The notes beneath the pieces were generated by a model that saw nothing but the letters and a program-made list of their open reading frames with translations, did not search any database and was not told the DNA's origin. A DNA stretch of 64,000 nt, taken from positions 1 through 64,000 of the forward strand of contig NZ_SSNI01000025.1 of the NCBI RefSeq assembly GCF_010015475.1, in the 5' to 3' direction. Position 1 is the first letter of the stretch; each line of letters begins with the position of its first letter. This DNA is from Pontibacter pamirensis. Lineage in GTDB: Bacteria > Bacteroidota > Bacteroidia > Cytophagales > Hymenobacteraceae. Below are positions 1-8,119 of the stretch, one piece after another. The position numbers and the translations under genes were made by a program.

Positions 1-221
1 GAGTGGTTTTGGAAAGTGCTCAGAAGGGTAATCAGGATAGGCAGGAAAGAAAAAAGAAGAGACAAAAACGGGCTACTAAAACCATCGCCAAATGATATAC
101 TTTACCCTTAGCCTGACGGCTATGGTGACAACACCAATAACGGCGAATTAGAAATGATTTAAACCTGTTACAGGTGTCCCTGCTGTATTCTCACCAACAA
201 TGCAAGAGGTGTCTTTTTTGT

Positions 222-244
222 CCCCCTTTGAAGGGGGATTTTTC
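222..244. terminator. hairpin, probable terminator of an upstream off-window gene
   Basis: Arms CCCCCTT (222-228) and AAGGGGG (231-237) are followed by a short T run on the + strand; a second T run lies just to the left, so it could work both ways. The first 290 bases hold no ORF that I can support, so the hairpin probably ends a transcript entering from the left. Confidence 0.5.
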
Positions 245-290
245 ACAGACTTGACTTTTTCCTTTTTATAAATTCTAGAATTATCAGGAA

Positions 291-3200
291 ATGTTTAAAG
301 AGATATTCCTTTTCGAACTGAAGTACAGGCTGAAGCGGCCTGCTACTTATATATATTTCGGACTGCTGTTCCTGATGGCTTTTCTGGCGATGCTGGGACT
401 AGCTGGGGCATTCGGTGCAAGTGTGATTATTGGGGATGCCAGCGGCGGGAAGGTATATGCCAACTCTCCTTACCAGATTAACTGGATTGTGACACTGCTG
501 AGCTGGTTTGGGGTGCTGATAACCTCGGCCATGATGGGTACGCCTGTTTTCCGGGACTTCGAGCACAAAACACATTCGCTGTATTATACCACCCCCATCT
601 CCAAGGCAGGCTATCTCTTTGGCCGCTTCTGTGGCTCCTTCCTTATCACGCTGCTCGTGTTTCTGGGAGTGGCGCTGGGGGCATGGGCTGCTACCTATAT
701 GCCGTGGGTAGAGCCTGAAAAGATTGGGCCGTTTAACGCCATGTGGTACCTGCAGCCTTACCTCACCATTATCATCCCGAACCTTATTCTGACAGGAGCC
801 ATTTTCTTTACCCTCGCCACGCTTACCCGCAGTGCCCTTTCCATTTACGTGGGCGGCGTGATTTTCCTGGTGCTGTATGGTGTTTCCAGCAGCCTCACCG
901 GCGACCTGGACAATGAAATGTGGGCTAACCTGCTGGACCCAATGGGTGCCTCCGCCATCTACTTTACCCAACGCTACTGGACTACTGCCGAGCGTAATAC
1001 CCTGATGCTGCCCTTCAGTGAGCACGTATTGCTTAACCGTGCGCTATGGACAGGTATTGGACTGGCTCTGCTGGCTTTCTGCTACTTCCGCTTTTCGTTC
1101 TCTTTCTCCAATGCAGGCATTAAGCTTTTCCGCAAGCGCAGCAGTGCTGAAGCCGCCGGTGCCTTTGTGCCGACTGCCAGGCTGCAACTACCTAAAGTAA
1201 AGCAGAATTTCTCCTTCAACCTCAGTTTGCAGCAGTTTTTCAAGCTCACCAAGTTGGAGTTTAAGGGCGTGGTGAAAAGCGTTTACTTCATCGCCATTGT
1301 GTCGGCGGGCATTATGTTCCTGTTTGTGACAGGTACCCAGATTGGGAAAATGTATGACACTAATTTCTTCCCGGTTACCTCGCAGGTAGTACAGATACTC
1401 AGTGGCACCTTCGCCTTGTTTTTCCTGATTATCATTACCTTTTATGCCGGTGATCTGGTGTGGCGCGAACGCGACAACCATATGAACCAGATATATGATG
1501 CCCTGCCTATCCCGAACTGGGTACCTTTCGCCTCCAAACTGGCCGCGCTGATGCTGGTGCAGGTCGTGCTGCTGTTTACTTTGATGCTTTGCGGCATCGT
1601 TATCCAGACGTTCAAGGGCTACTATAACTATGAACTGGACATATACCTGACCGGCCTCTTTGGTATAAAGCTAATTGATTACCTGATGCTGTGCGTGCTG
1701 GCCATGCTGGTGCAGGTGATTGTGAACAACAAATACCTGGGCCATTTTGTGATGGTGGTTTACTACCTGCTCAACATCTTTAAGGGGCAGTTAGGCTGGG
1801 AGCACAACCTGTACTCGTTCAACTCCGACCCGGGCGTCACTTATTCTGCCATGAACGACTACGGACACTTTGTGTGGCCTTTCACCGTGTTCAAGATTTA
1901 CTGGGCCGCTTTTACCCTGCTGCTGGCAGTGCTGGCGAACCTGCTCTGGGCACGCGGCTCTGAAACCATGCTGAAGTGGCGCTTTAAGCTGGCGGGTCTG
2001 CAGCTCACAAAGTCTACTTTATTTGTAACGGGAGCAGGACTGGCAATATTCCTAATCTCCGGCGGCTTTATCTTCTACAACACGAATATCCTGAACGAAT
2101 ACCGCACTTCTGACGAGCAGGAGGAGCGTGCGGCCTTGTTCGAGAAAACCTACAAAAAGTATGACGGCATTCTGCAGCCCCGCATCACCGACGTGAAGCT
2201 GAACGTGGACATCTACCCCAAAGAGCGCAATTTTGCTTTTGAAGGCTATTTCTGGATGAAGAACAAGCACAGCCAGCCCATCGACTCGGTGCACCTGATG
2301 GTGAGCGACGAGGCGGATATCAGGAAGCTGGCCTTCTCTACCCCTGCGGAACTGGTGCTCACTGACAAAGCCAACGGCTATTACATCTATCAACTGGCGC
2401 AGCCCCTGCAGCCCGGTGATTCGGTTCAGCTGAACATGGACCTTTACTTTGAAACCAAAGGCTTCCGCAACCGTGGCTCCAACACCGGAATTGTATATAA
2501 CGGCACCTTCATTAACAGCCAATACCTACCAAAAATCGGCTACCAATCTGGCGGAGAGCTGAGCCAGGACGACCTGCGCAAAGAGCACGGCCTGGAACCG
2601 AAACCGCGTATGGCCGACGTAAACGACCTGCAGGCCCGCATGAATACTTACATCAGCAACGAAGCCGACTGGATTAACTTCGAAGCCACCGTCAGCACGA
2701 TCGAAGGTCAGATAGCCATCGCTCCGGGTTACCTGCAGAAAGAATGGACAGAGAACGACCGTCGTTACTTCCATTATAAAATGGATTCGCCTATTCTTAA
2801 CTTCTATTCTTTCCTGTCTGCCGATTATGAAGTAAAGAAAGATGTATGGACGGATGCAGAAGGGAAGCCTGTCACCATTGAAATCTACTACCACAAAGAC
2901 CACGACTATAACCTGGACCGCATGATAAAGGGCGTAAAGAAGTCGCTGGACTATTTTACAGCCAACTTCAGCCCGTACCAGCACCGGCAGGTGCGTATCC
3001 TAGAGTTTCCGGGCTACCAGAGTTTTGCACAGTCATTCCCGAACACGATTCCGTTCTCAGAGTCCATCGGTTTTATTGCGGATGTGGATGATGATGACCC
3101 GGAGGATGTAGATTATCCCTTCTATATTACAGCCCATGAGGTGGCGCACCAATGGTGGGCGCACCAGGTAATCGGTGGCAATGTGCAGGGTTCTGTGCTG

Positions 3201-3923
3201 ATGTCAGAGACCATGAGCCAGTACAGCGCCCTAATGGTGATGAAGGAGGAGTATGGCGAAGAAAGAATGAATAAATTCCTGAAGTATGAGTTAAACTCTT
3301 ATCTCACGGGCCGTACAGCGGAGCGCAAAAAAGAAATGCCGCTCTACCGCGTCGAGAACCAGCCCTATATCCATTACCGCAAAGGCAGCCTGGTAATGTA
3401 TGCGCTGGCAAACTACATAGGTGAAGACAAGCTGAACCAGGCACTGCAGCAGTACATTGGGAAAGTAGCTTTTCAGCAGGCGCCTTATACCAACTCTGTC
3501 GAATTTATGCAGTATATTCGTGCCGCCACTCCAGATTCGCTGCAGTACCTTGTAACGGATATGTTTGAGAACATCACGCTCTACGAGAACAAGGCAACCG
3601 ATGCAACTTATGAGGAGCTGAAGGACGGCAAGTATAAAGTATCGCTCACTGTGGACGCCAAGAAGCTGTACGCGGACAGCCTAGGCACCGAGAGTGAGGC
3701 GAAGATGAATGACTGGGTGGATGTGGGTGTGATGAGCCGCAAAAAAGTGGACGGACACTGGCAGGACGCACCGCTTTACCTTAAAAAGCACAGGCTGAAA
3801 ACCGGTGAAAACAAGTTTGAGTTTATAGTAGATGAAAAGCCTGCCAAAGCGGGTATAGACCCGTATAATATTCTGATAGACAGGAATCCAGGGGATAATA
3901 CAAAGACATTGTCGGCGAGCTAA
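291..3923 (+). CDS. ABC-type permease fused to M1 family aminopeptidase
   Basis: A 1210-residue protein. The first ~600 residues are rich in hydrophobic segments arranged as two ABC-2 permease-like halves (FELKYRLKRPATY at the start; a second block begins near residue 315 with KLTKLEFKGVVKSVYF). The part after ~residue 620 is a gluzincin M1 peptidase with zinc motif HEVAH (H949, E950, H953) and a third acidic ligand in SET about 20 residues later. This fused architecture is known in Bacteroidota, where the gene usually neighbours an ABC ATPase; here any ATPase must lie left of the window. The start is preceded by an AT-rich stretch. Substrate unknown; possibly peptide handling at the inner membrane, with the peptidase facing the periplasm (inference). 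Confidence 0.9.
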   Translation: MFKEIFLFELKYRLKRPATYIYFGLLFLMAFLAMLGLAGAFGASVIIGDASGGKVYANSPYQINWIVTLLSWFGVLITSAMMGTPVFRDFEHKTHSLYYTTPISKAGYLFGRFCGSFLITLLVFLGVALGAWAATYMPWVEPEKIGPFNAMWYLQPYLTIIIPNLILTGAIFFTLATLTRSALSIYVGGVIFLVLYGVSSSLTGDLDNEMWANLLDPMGASAIYFTQRYWTTAERNTLMLPFSEHVLLNRALWTGIGLALLAFCYFRFSFSFSNAGIKLFRKRSSAEAAGAFVPTARLQLPKVKQNFSFNLSLQQFFKLTKLEFKGVVKSVYFIAIVSAGIMFLFVTGTQIGKMYDTNFFPVTSQVVQILSGTFALFFLIIITFYAGDLVWRERDNHMNQIYDALPIPNWVPFASKLAALMLVQVVLLFTLMLCGIVIQTFKGYYNYELDIYLTGLFGIKLIDYLMLCVLAMLVQVIVNNKYLGHFVMVVYYLLNIFKGQLGWEHNLYSFNSDPGVTYSAMNDYGHFVWPFTVFKIYWAAFTLLLAVLANLLWARGSETMLKWRFKLAGLQLTKSTLFVTGAGLAIFLISGGFIFYNTNILNEYRTSDEQEERAALFEKTYKKYDGILQPRITDVKLNVDIYPKERNFAFEGYFWMKNKHSQPIDSVHLMVSDEADIRKLAFSTPAELVLTDKANGYYIYQLAQPLQPGDSVQLNMDLYFETKGFRNRGSNTGIVYNGTFINSQYLPKIGYQSGGELSQDDLRKEHGLEPKPRMADVNDLQARMNTYISNEADWINFEATVSTIEGQIAIAPGYLQKEWTENDRRYFHYKMDSPILNFYSFLSADYEVKKDVWTDAEGKPVTIEIYYHKDHDYNLDRMIKGVKKSLDYFTANFSPYQHRQVRILEFPGYQSFAQSFPNTIPFSESIGFIADVDDDDPEDVDYPFYITAHEVAHQWWAHQVIGGNVQGSVLMSETMSQYSALMVMKEEYGEERMNKFLKYELNSYLTGRTAERKKEMPLYRVENQPYIHYRKGSLVMYALANYIGEDKLNQALQQYIGKVAFQQAPYTNSVEFMQYIRAATPDSLQYLVTDMFENITLYENKATDATYEELKDGKYKVSLTVDAKKLYADSLGTESEAKMNDWVDVGVMSRKKVDGHWQDAPLYLKKHRLKTGENKFEFIVDEKPAKAGIDPYNILIDRNPGDNTKTLSAS

Positions 3924-4009
3924 TAGCTTCCGGCAATAAGGTAAGCTTATTTTTAAAGGGGGTAAGCATTGCCTTTCCGTACCAAACAACCACAAGTGAC
4001 GTTAAAAAG

Positions 4010-4040
4010 AAGAAGCCATACCTGCTGGGTGTGGCTTCTT
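4010..4040 (+). terminator. hairpin after the M1/ABC fusion gene
   Basis: AAGAAGCCA (4010-4018) pairs with TGGCTTCTT (4032-4040), 90 bases past the stop codon. The T tract after it is poor, so it is only a moderate terminator candidate. Confidence 0.45.
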
Positions 4041-4081
4041 TGGTTATATAGTATGTTTGTTTAAGAAGCCTCTAAAATAAA

Positions 4082-4313
4082 ATTCTGCCCAAGCTGCCGT
4101 TGTGACTGTTCATCCAGCGGCATCAAGCCTACAGTTTCATTGTTTCTCTCTGAACTCTCCAGGCCGAGAGGCCTCGTCTTCGGGCATCGCGCTGGGAGTT
4201 TTTTGCGCCAAGGCGCTGCCGCGCGAGCGGCACCAAAAATCTCCAAATAGAGGGCTCCATTCCCCCAGGCGCTCTACCCAAAGACTGGAAACACCTTCAC
4301 TCCGTGCTGACTT
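4082..4313 (+). repeat. structured interspersed repeat, copy A
   Basis: About 230 bp closely matching 46616-46825: shared blocks include GACTGTTCATCCAGCGGCA, GGCCGAGAGGCCTCGTCTT, GCATCGCGCTGGGAG, GAGCGGCACCAAAAATC and CTGGAAACACCTTCACTC. It contains small inverted repeats (AGGCC/GGCCT, GCCGC/GCGGC) and a longer-range pairing of GTCTTCGGG with CCCAAAGAC. On the minus strand both copies keep an open frame starting MEIFGAARAAAP, but this reading diverges downstream and does not look like a protein. Copy B faces it, so the two form an inverted pair. Confidence 0.85.
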
Positions 4314-4324
4314 TTAGAATTCGA

Positions 4325-4524
4325 AGAAAAAAGCTTATCCAGTTTTTCTGAGAGGCGCCTTGTAAATTTCCGGTGCCACGCTAGTGGCAGCCGTAAGGCA
4401 GGAAATATACACAGCGCCGAACGGGAAAACGCGCCCTCGCGGGAGTGGAGTGCTAAGTTACATCCATGCAAAAGGTTGCTCATGAGTCGCTGGATGAACT
4501 ACCACTACGGCAGCTTAGACAGAA
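4325..4524 (-). repeat. degenerate inverted copy B of the same repeat
   Basis: Read on the minus strand it begins TCTGTCTAAGCTGCCGT and GTTCATCCAGCG, as copies A and C do, then drifts, while still aligning through GCGCTG, GGCTGCC and GTGGCACCGGAAAT. With copy A it gives a ~440-bp unit with imperfect terminal inverted repeats of ~38 bp (4083-4121 and 4484-4522). No target duplication was recognised. Confidence 0.7.
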
Positions 4525-4565
4525 ACATTCCTTGCGAGTTAACTTGTGACTTATTATAGCCTGCT

Positions 4566-5012
4566 TTACTTAAACATACCCCCCAACTTACCACCTAAGC
4601 CCTTAGTAATAGAGTCTTTAATACCGCCGCCAATCAGGCTGCTCATAATGTCTGACTGTCCCATGCCCTCTGAGGTCACTTTGTTGGAGAACTTGTTCAT
4701 GATAAAGGTCATTACAAACGGCCCAATCTGGTTGGCTACTGATGCTGGAATCCCCAGCTTGGTGGTCAGGTCTCCGACATACCTTTGGATGGCACCATTC
4801 ACGGCCGTGCTTTCGGTAGCTCCCTTGTTCCCTTTCAGCACATCCATAATACCGCCGAAATCGCCGCTGCTGGCGCGGTTCTTCATCTCATCCATCAGGT
4901 TATCCTTTGCCAGATCTACTGATTTGTCCGCCTTCTCAGGCTCTAAATTATACTTGCTCTGCAACTCACCTGTCAGCTGCCCTTTCATGTTGTTGATAAT
5001 ATCTGTAAACAT
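4566..5012 (-). CDS. conserved hypothetical protein, DUF937/YidB-like composition
   Basis: A 148-residue soluble protein without a signal peptide. It has charged helical stretches in the first half (NLEPEKADKSVDLAKDNLMDEM) and a glycine-rich C-terminal end (SSLIGGGIKDSITKGLGGKLGGMF), a pattern seen in small DUF937/DUF2780-like proteins. I cannot place it firmly in a family and no function can be given. It is a single gene convergent with the upstream + strand gene, the repeat pair lying between them. Start at 5012 is the first ATG and gives a complete N-terminal helix. Confidence 0.75.
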   Translation of the reverse strand: MFTDIINNMKGQLTGELQSKYNLEPEKADKSVDLAKDNLMDEMKNRASSGDFGGIMDVLKGNKGATESTAVNGAIQRYVGDLTTKLGIPASVANQIGPFVMTFIMNKFSNKVTSEGMGQSDIMSSLIGGGIKDSITKGLGGKLGGMFK

Positions 5013-5278
5013 AGCTTTACGTATGGTTAAATGGTTGTTTTGTTACTTGCTTATCCTCTTTGTAATACCCCTCAATTGCTTTAAGTCAGCCTGATGAAGT
5101 TGCCGCACATACGGGAATAAGCACGCTCCCTTATCTAACGATATTTACCTGCAGAAGATATTACGGCACAATGAAAGCAGGTGGTGCATCGTTAGTGACT
5201 TTGGCAGAATAATTGCTTCTAAAGAGCAGTTCAGGCCCATTGTGCCTATAATTTCAATACCTTTGCCAACCGACCACT

Positions 5279-5833
5279 ATGAATATGCGATATTTAGCTT
5301 TTTTAGCCATTCTTCTAATAACCGGCGTTGCTTTCGCTCAGCCCAAACCGAAAAAAGTAAACATCAGTAAGGAGCTAAGCGTCATGCTGCCGCGGGATTT
5401 CACACCGATGCCAGATGATGGAATCGCCCGCCGGTATCCTGCCACCACCAAGCCGCTCGCCGTTTACACCAGCCCGAATGGACAGGTAGACTTTAGCGTG
5501 ACGCAGAAAATATCCCAGTTCAGAGCACAGGATCTGGGTATGATGCGTGAGTTTTACAAGGCTGCTTTGATGGAAAGGCATTCAAAAATCGATTTTATCC
5601 GCGATGAAGTGACGCAGATCAAAGGCAAAGACCATATTGTTTTTGAGTATGTGTCCTCGGTGGAGGATGAGCGCGGCGCCAGTAACCTGGCACCAGTGCA
5701 GAAATACAGCATTGTGCAGTACACCATTTCAGGAAACCAGATGATGATCTTCACTTTTCATGTGCCCTTCATGCTGAAGAACGATTGGCAGCAACCTGCC
5801 CGTGATATAATGAGCTCTATCAATATCAAATAA
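5279..5833 (+). CDS. secreted hypothetical protein
   Basis: A 184-residue protein with a clear signal peptide (MNMRYLAFLAILLITGVAFAQ), so periplasmic or exported. The mature part is a small alpha/beta protein of the kind often annotated only as hypothetical in Bacteroidota (MLPRDFTPMPDDGIARRYPA near the start; MMIFTFHVPF near the end). No catalytic motif is visible. It stands alone, followed by a hairpin. Start is the ATG at 5279; the ATG at 5285 is an alternative two codons later. Confidence 0.75.
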   Translation: MNMRYLAFLAILLITGVAFAQPKPKKVNISKELSVMLPRDFTPMPDDGIARRYPATTKPLAVYTSPNGQVDFSVTQKISQFRAQDLGMMREFYKAALMERHSKIDFIRDEVTQIKGKDHIVFEYVSSVEDERGASNLAPVQKYSIVQYTISGNQMMIFTFHVPFMLKNDWQQPARDIMSSINIK

Positions 5834-5858
5834 GAAAGAACCTTATGTATACTCTCAG

Positions 5859-5886
5859 AAGCCTCTCCTGTTGTGGAGGGGCTTTT
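5859..5886 (+). terminator. intrinsic terminator
   Basis: AAGCCTCTCC pairs with GGAGGGGCTT, followed by TT; it lies ~25 bases after the stop of the secreted protein gene. Confidence 0.6.
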
Positions 5887-6056
5887 ACATTTGTAATGTG
5901 TTCTAAAACCGATCATTTCATTGTGGTTAGACAAGGGTACATTAACCACGGAGAATGAAAGACGGAGGAGCAGGTATAAAGTAACTTTAAAATATTCCTA
6001 TATTTAGAATCTATCAAACTTATCTTCAAGAAAAACTTCTACACCACATTATTCAA

Positions 6057-6632
6057 ATGGCAAACTCACCTCTCTTTATCTCTCTCCTGCTTCTCTTGTC
6101 GTCAGGCACATCGTCACTTGTCCAGGCTCAAAATTCTCACCCACCCACTACACAGGTTCCGGCACCGACAAAGGCTTCTGTATCGGCAGACAAAATAACA
6201 GCACCTCAGTACCCTGGAGGAGAAAATGAGATGTTAAAGTTGCTGGCGATGAACGCAAGGTATCCCTCTCAGGCTCAAATAGCTAAAAAAGCAGGCCGTG
6301 CCATTATGCAGGTAACCATAGATGAGGCAGGTAAACTTCGTAACATAAAAGCAGCCTATACTGATAACCCGCTCTTTGAGAAGGAAGGTATGAGAGTGCT
6401 CAAACTAATGCCAAAATGGGAGCCGGCAAAAAACAACGGAACCCCTGTTTCTTCCACTTACCTGTTTCCTTTTACTTTTAAGATGAGTGGATCAGATGGA
6501 AATGAGATGCCTTTACCGGAGGACAATACAAAAGAAGTCTCTGAGAAAATTTCAGCCGATGCTCCTGCTCAACCCGTTTACTTGGCTGAAGAAGTTGTCA
6601 TCGTCGGTTATGGTGTAAGCAGAAGCAGATAA
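6057..6632 (+). CDS. TonB C-terminal domain protein
   Basis: A 191-residue protein with a hydrophobic N-terminus that looks like a signal peptide (LFISLLLLLSSGTSSLVQAQ), a proline-rich spacer, then a TonB C-terminal domain: APQYPGGENEMLKLLAMNARYPSQ, the GRAIMQVTIDEAGKL strand and VLKLMPKWEPA. Unlike a classical TonB it seems to be cleaved rather than anchored, so it may be a periplasmic TonB-like protein rather than an energy transducer working with ExbBD. The C-terminal tail after the domain is low in complexity and ends VVIVGYGVSRSR, which resembles the TonB-box-like segments of Bacteroidota TonB-dependent proteins. Single gene. Confidence 0.8.
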   Translation: MANSPLFISLLLLLSSGTSSLVQAQNSHPPTTQVPAPTKASVSADKITAPQYPGGENEMLKLLAMNARYPSQAQIAKKAGRAIMQVTIDEAGKLRNIKAAYTDNPLFEKEGMRVLKLMPKWEPAKNNGTPVSSTYLFPFTFKMSGSDGNEMPLPEDNTKEVSEKISADAPAQPVYLAEEVVIVGYGVSRSR

Positions 6633-6826
6633 TTTGCCGCCTGATATTAAGCACAGCCACTGTGCCTGCTTTTTGATTCGTACTCCCTATGCAGTAAATT
6701 TGCAGCAAAGGGGGTACACACTTCTGTTTGCATGCGCCACAGTATAGGCAAAGCCCATAGGTATATACCCTCCATCCTTACATAAAGCAGCCGGCTATAA
6801 AACCGGCTCCACCTAAACCAAACTTA

Positions 6827-7282
6827 ATGGCAACAGACTTTTTATCAATCTACAGCGATGAGAATTTTATGCAGCAGGCGTATGTGCAGGCACAACAGGC
6901 CTTTGCCGAAGGCGAAGTGCCGATTGGCGCTGTGATTGTTTCTAATAACCGCGTTATTGCCAAGGCCTACAACCAGACCGAGAAGCTGAACGATGTAACG
7001 GCACATGCCGAGATGCTGGCTTTTACAGCTGCCTCTGAATACCTGGGCAACAAATACCTCCACGACTGCACCTTGTATGTAACGGTGGAGCCCTGCATTA
7101 TGTGTGCCGGCGCCAGCTACTGGGCACAGCTGAAGCGCGTTGTGTTCGGAGCACCTGAACCTAAGCGCGGTTATCGGCGGGTGGGTAACCTGCTGCACCC
7201 CAAAACAGAGATGGTCAGCGGGATTATGGCGCAGGAGTGCGCCGGGCTGATGGCCTCCTTCTTTGCGGCTAAAAGAAATTAA
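6827..7282 (+). CDS. tadA: tRNA adenosine(34) deaminase
   Basis: A 151-residue cytidine-deaminase-fold protein that converts A34 to inosine in tRNA-Arg(ACG). The zinc and catalytic motif is complete: H60-A-E62 and P-C90-I-M-C93, followed by AGASYWAQLKRVVFGA. Length is normal for TadA. A related guanine deaminase is possible but the N-terminal F-M-x-x-A-x-x-x-A and VPIGAVIV patterns fit TadA best. The sodA promoter overlaps its 3' end. Confidence 0.92.
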   Translation: MATDFLSIYSDENFMQQAYVQAQQAFAEGEVPIGAVIVSNNRVIAKAYNQTEKLNDVTAHAEMLAFTAASEYLGNKYLHDCTLYVTVEPCIMCAGASYWAQLKRVVFGAPEPKRGYRRVGNLLHPKTEMVSGIMAQECAGLMASFFAAKRN

Positions 7283-7291
7283 CTAACTTTG
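7262..7291 (+). promoter_or_regulatory. sodA promoter, Bacteroidota type
   Basis: TTTG (7262-7265), 18 nt, then TAACTTTG (7284-7291), matching the TTTG / TAnnTTTG consensus. The predicted leader before the sodA ATG is about 60 nt. Confidence 0.6.
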
Positions 7292-7358
7292 AAATCAACC
7301 CGTACACCTATAACAAGTGTACAAACATTATTTTTCAACCAAAAACCTATATAAAACT

Positions 7359-7964
<606 letters not shown>

Positions 7965-8005
7965 TCTTAAACAGCAGACGTTTAACGTCTATATTGTTAG
8001 TAAGT

Positions 8006-8035
8006 AAAAGCCCTGCCGGAAACGGTAGGGCTTTT
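8006..8035 (+). terminator. sodA terminator
   Basis: AAAAGCCCTGCC (8006-8017) pairs with GGTAGGGCTTTT (8024-8035), ~45 bases after the sodA stop. Confidence 0.7.
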
Positions 8036-8119
8036 ATGTTGTGCAGGCAATCTATAGCAGCTCTGTTTCCTAATCCAGAAGAAAATCAGTAATATAGTCT
8101 TTTAGATTTAAGATTACCT

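Noticed and set aside
4061..4246. Minus-strand frame MEIFGAARAAAP... in repeat copy A (also at 46559-46780)
   Set aside because: The frame is shared because the DNA is repeated; the ends diverge and there is no start signal or domain. Kept only as a remark on the repeat.
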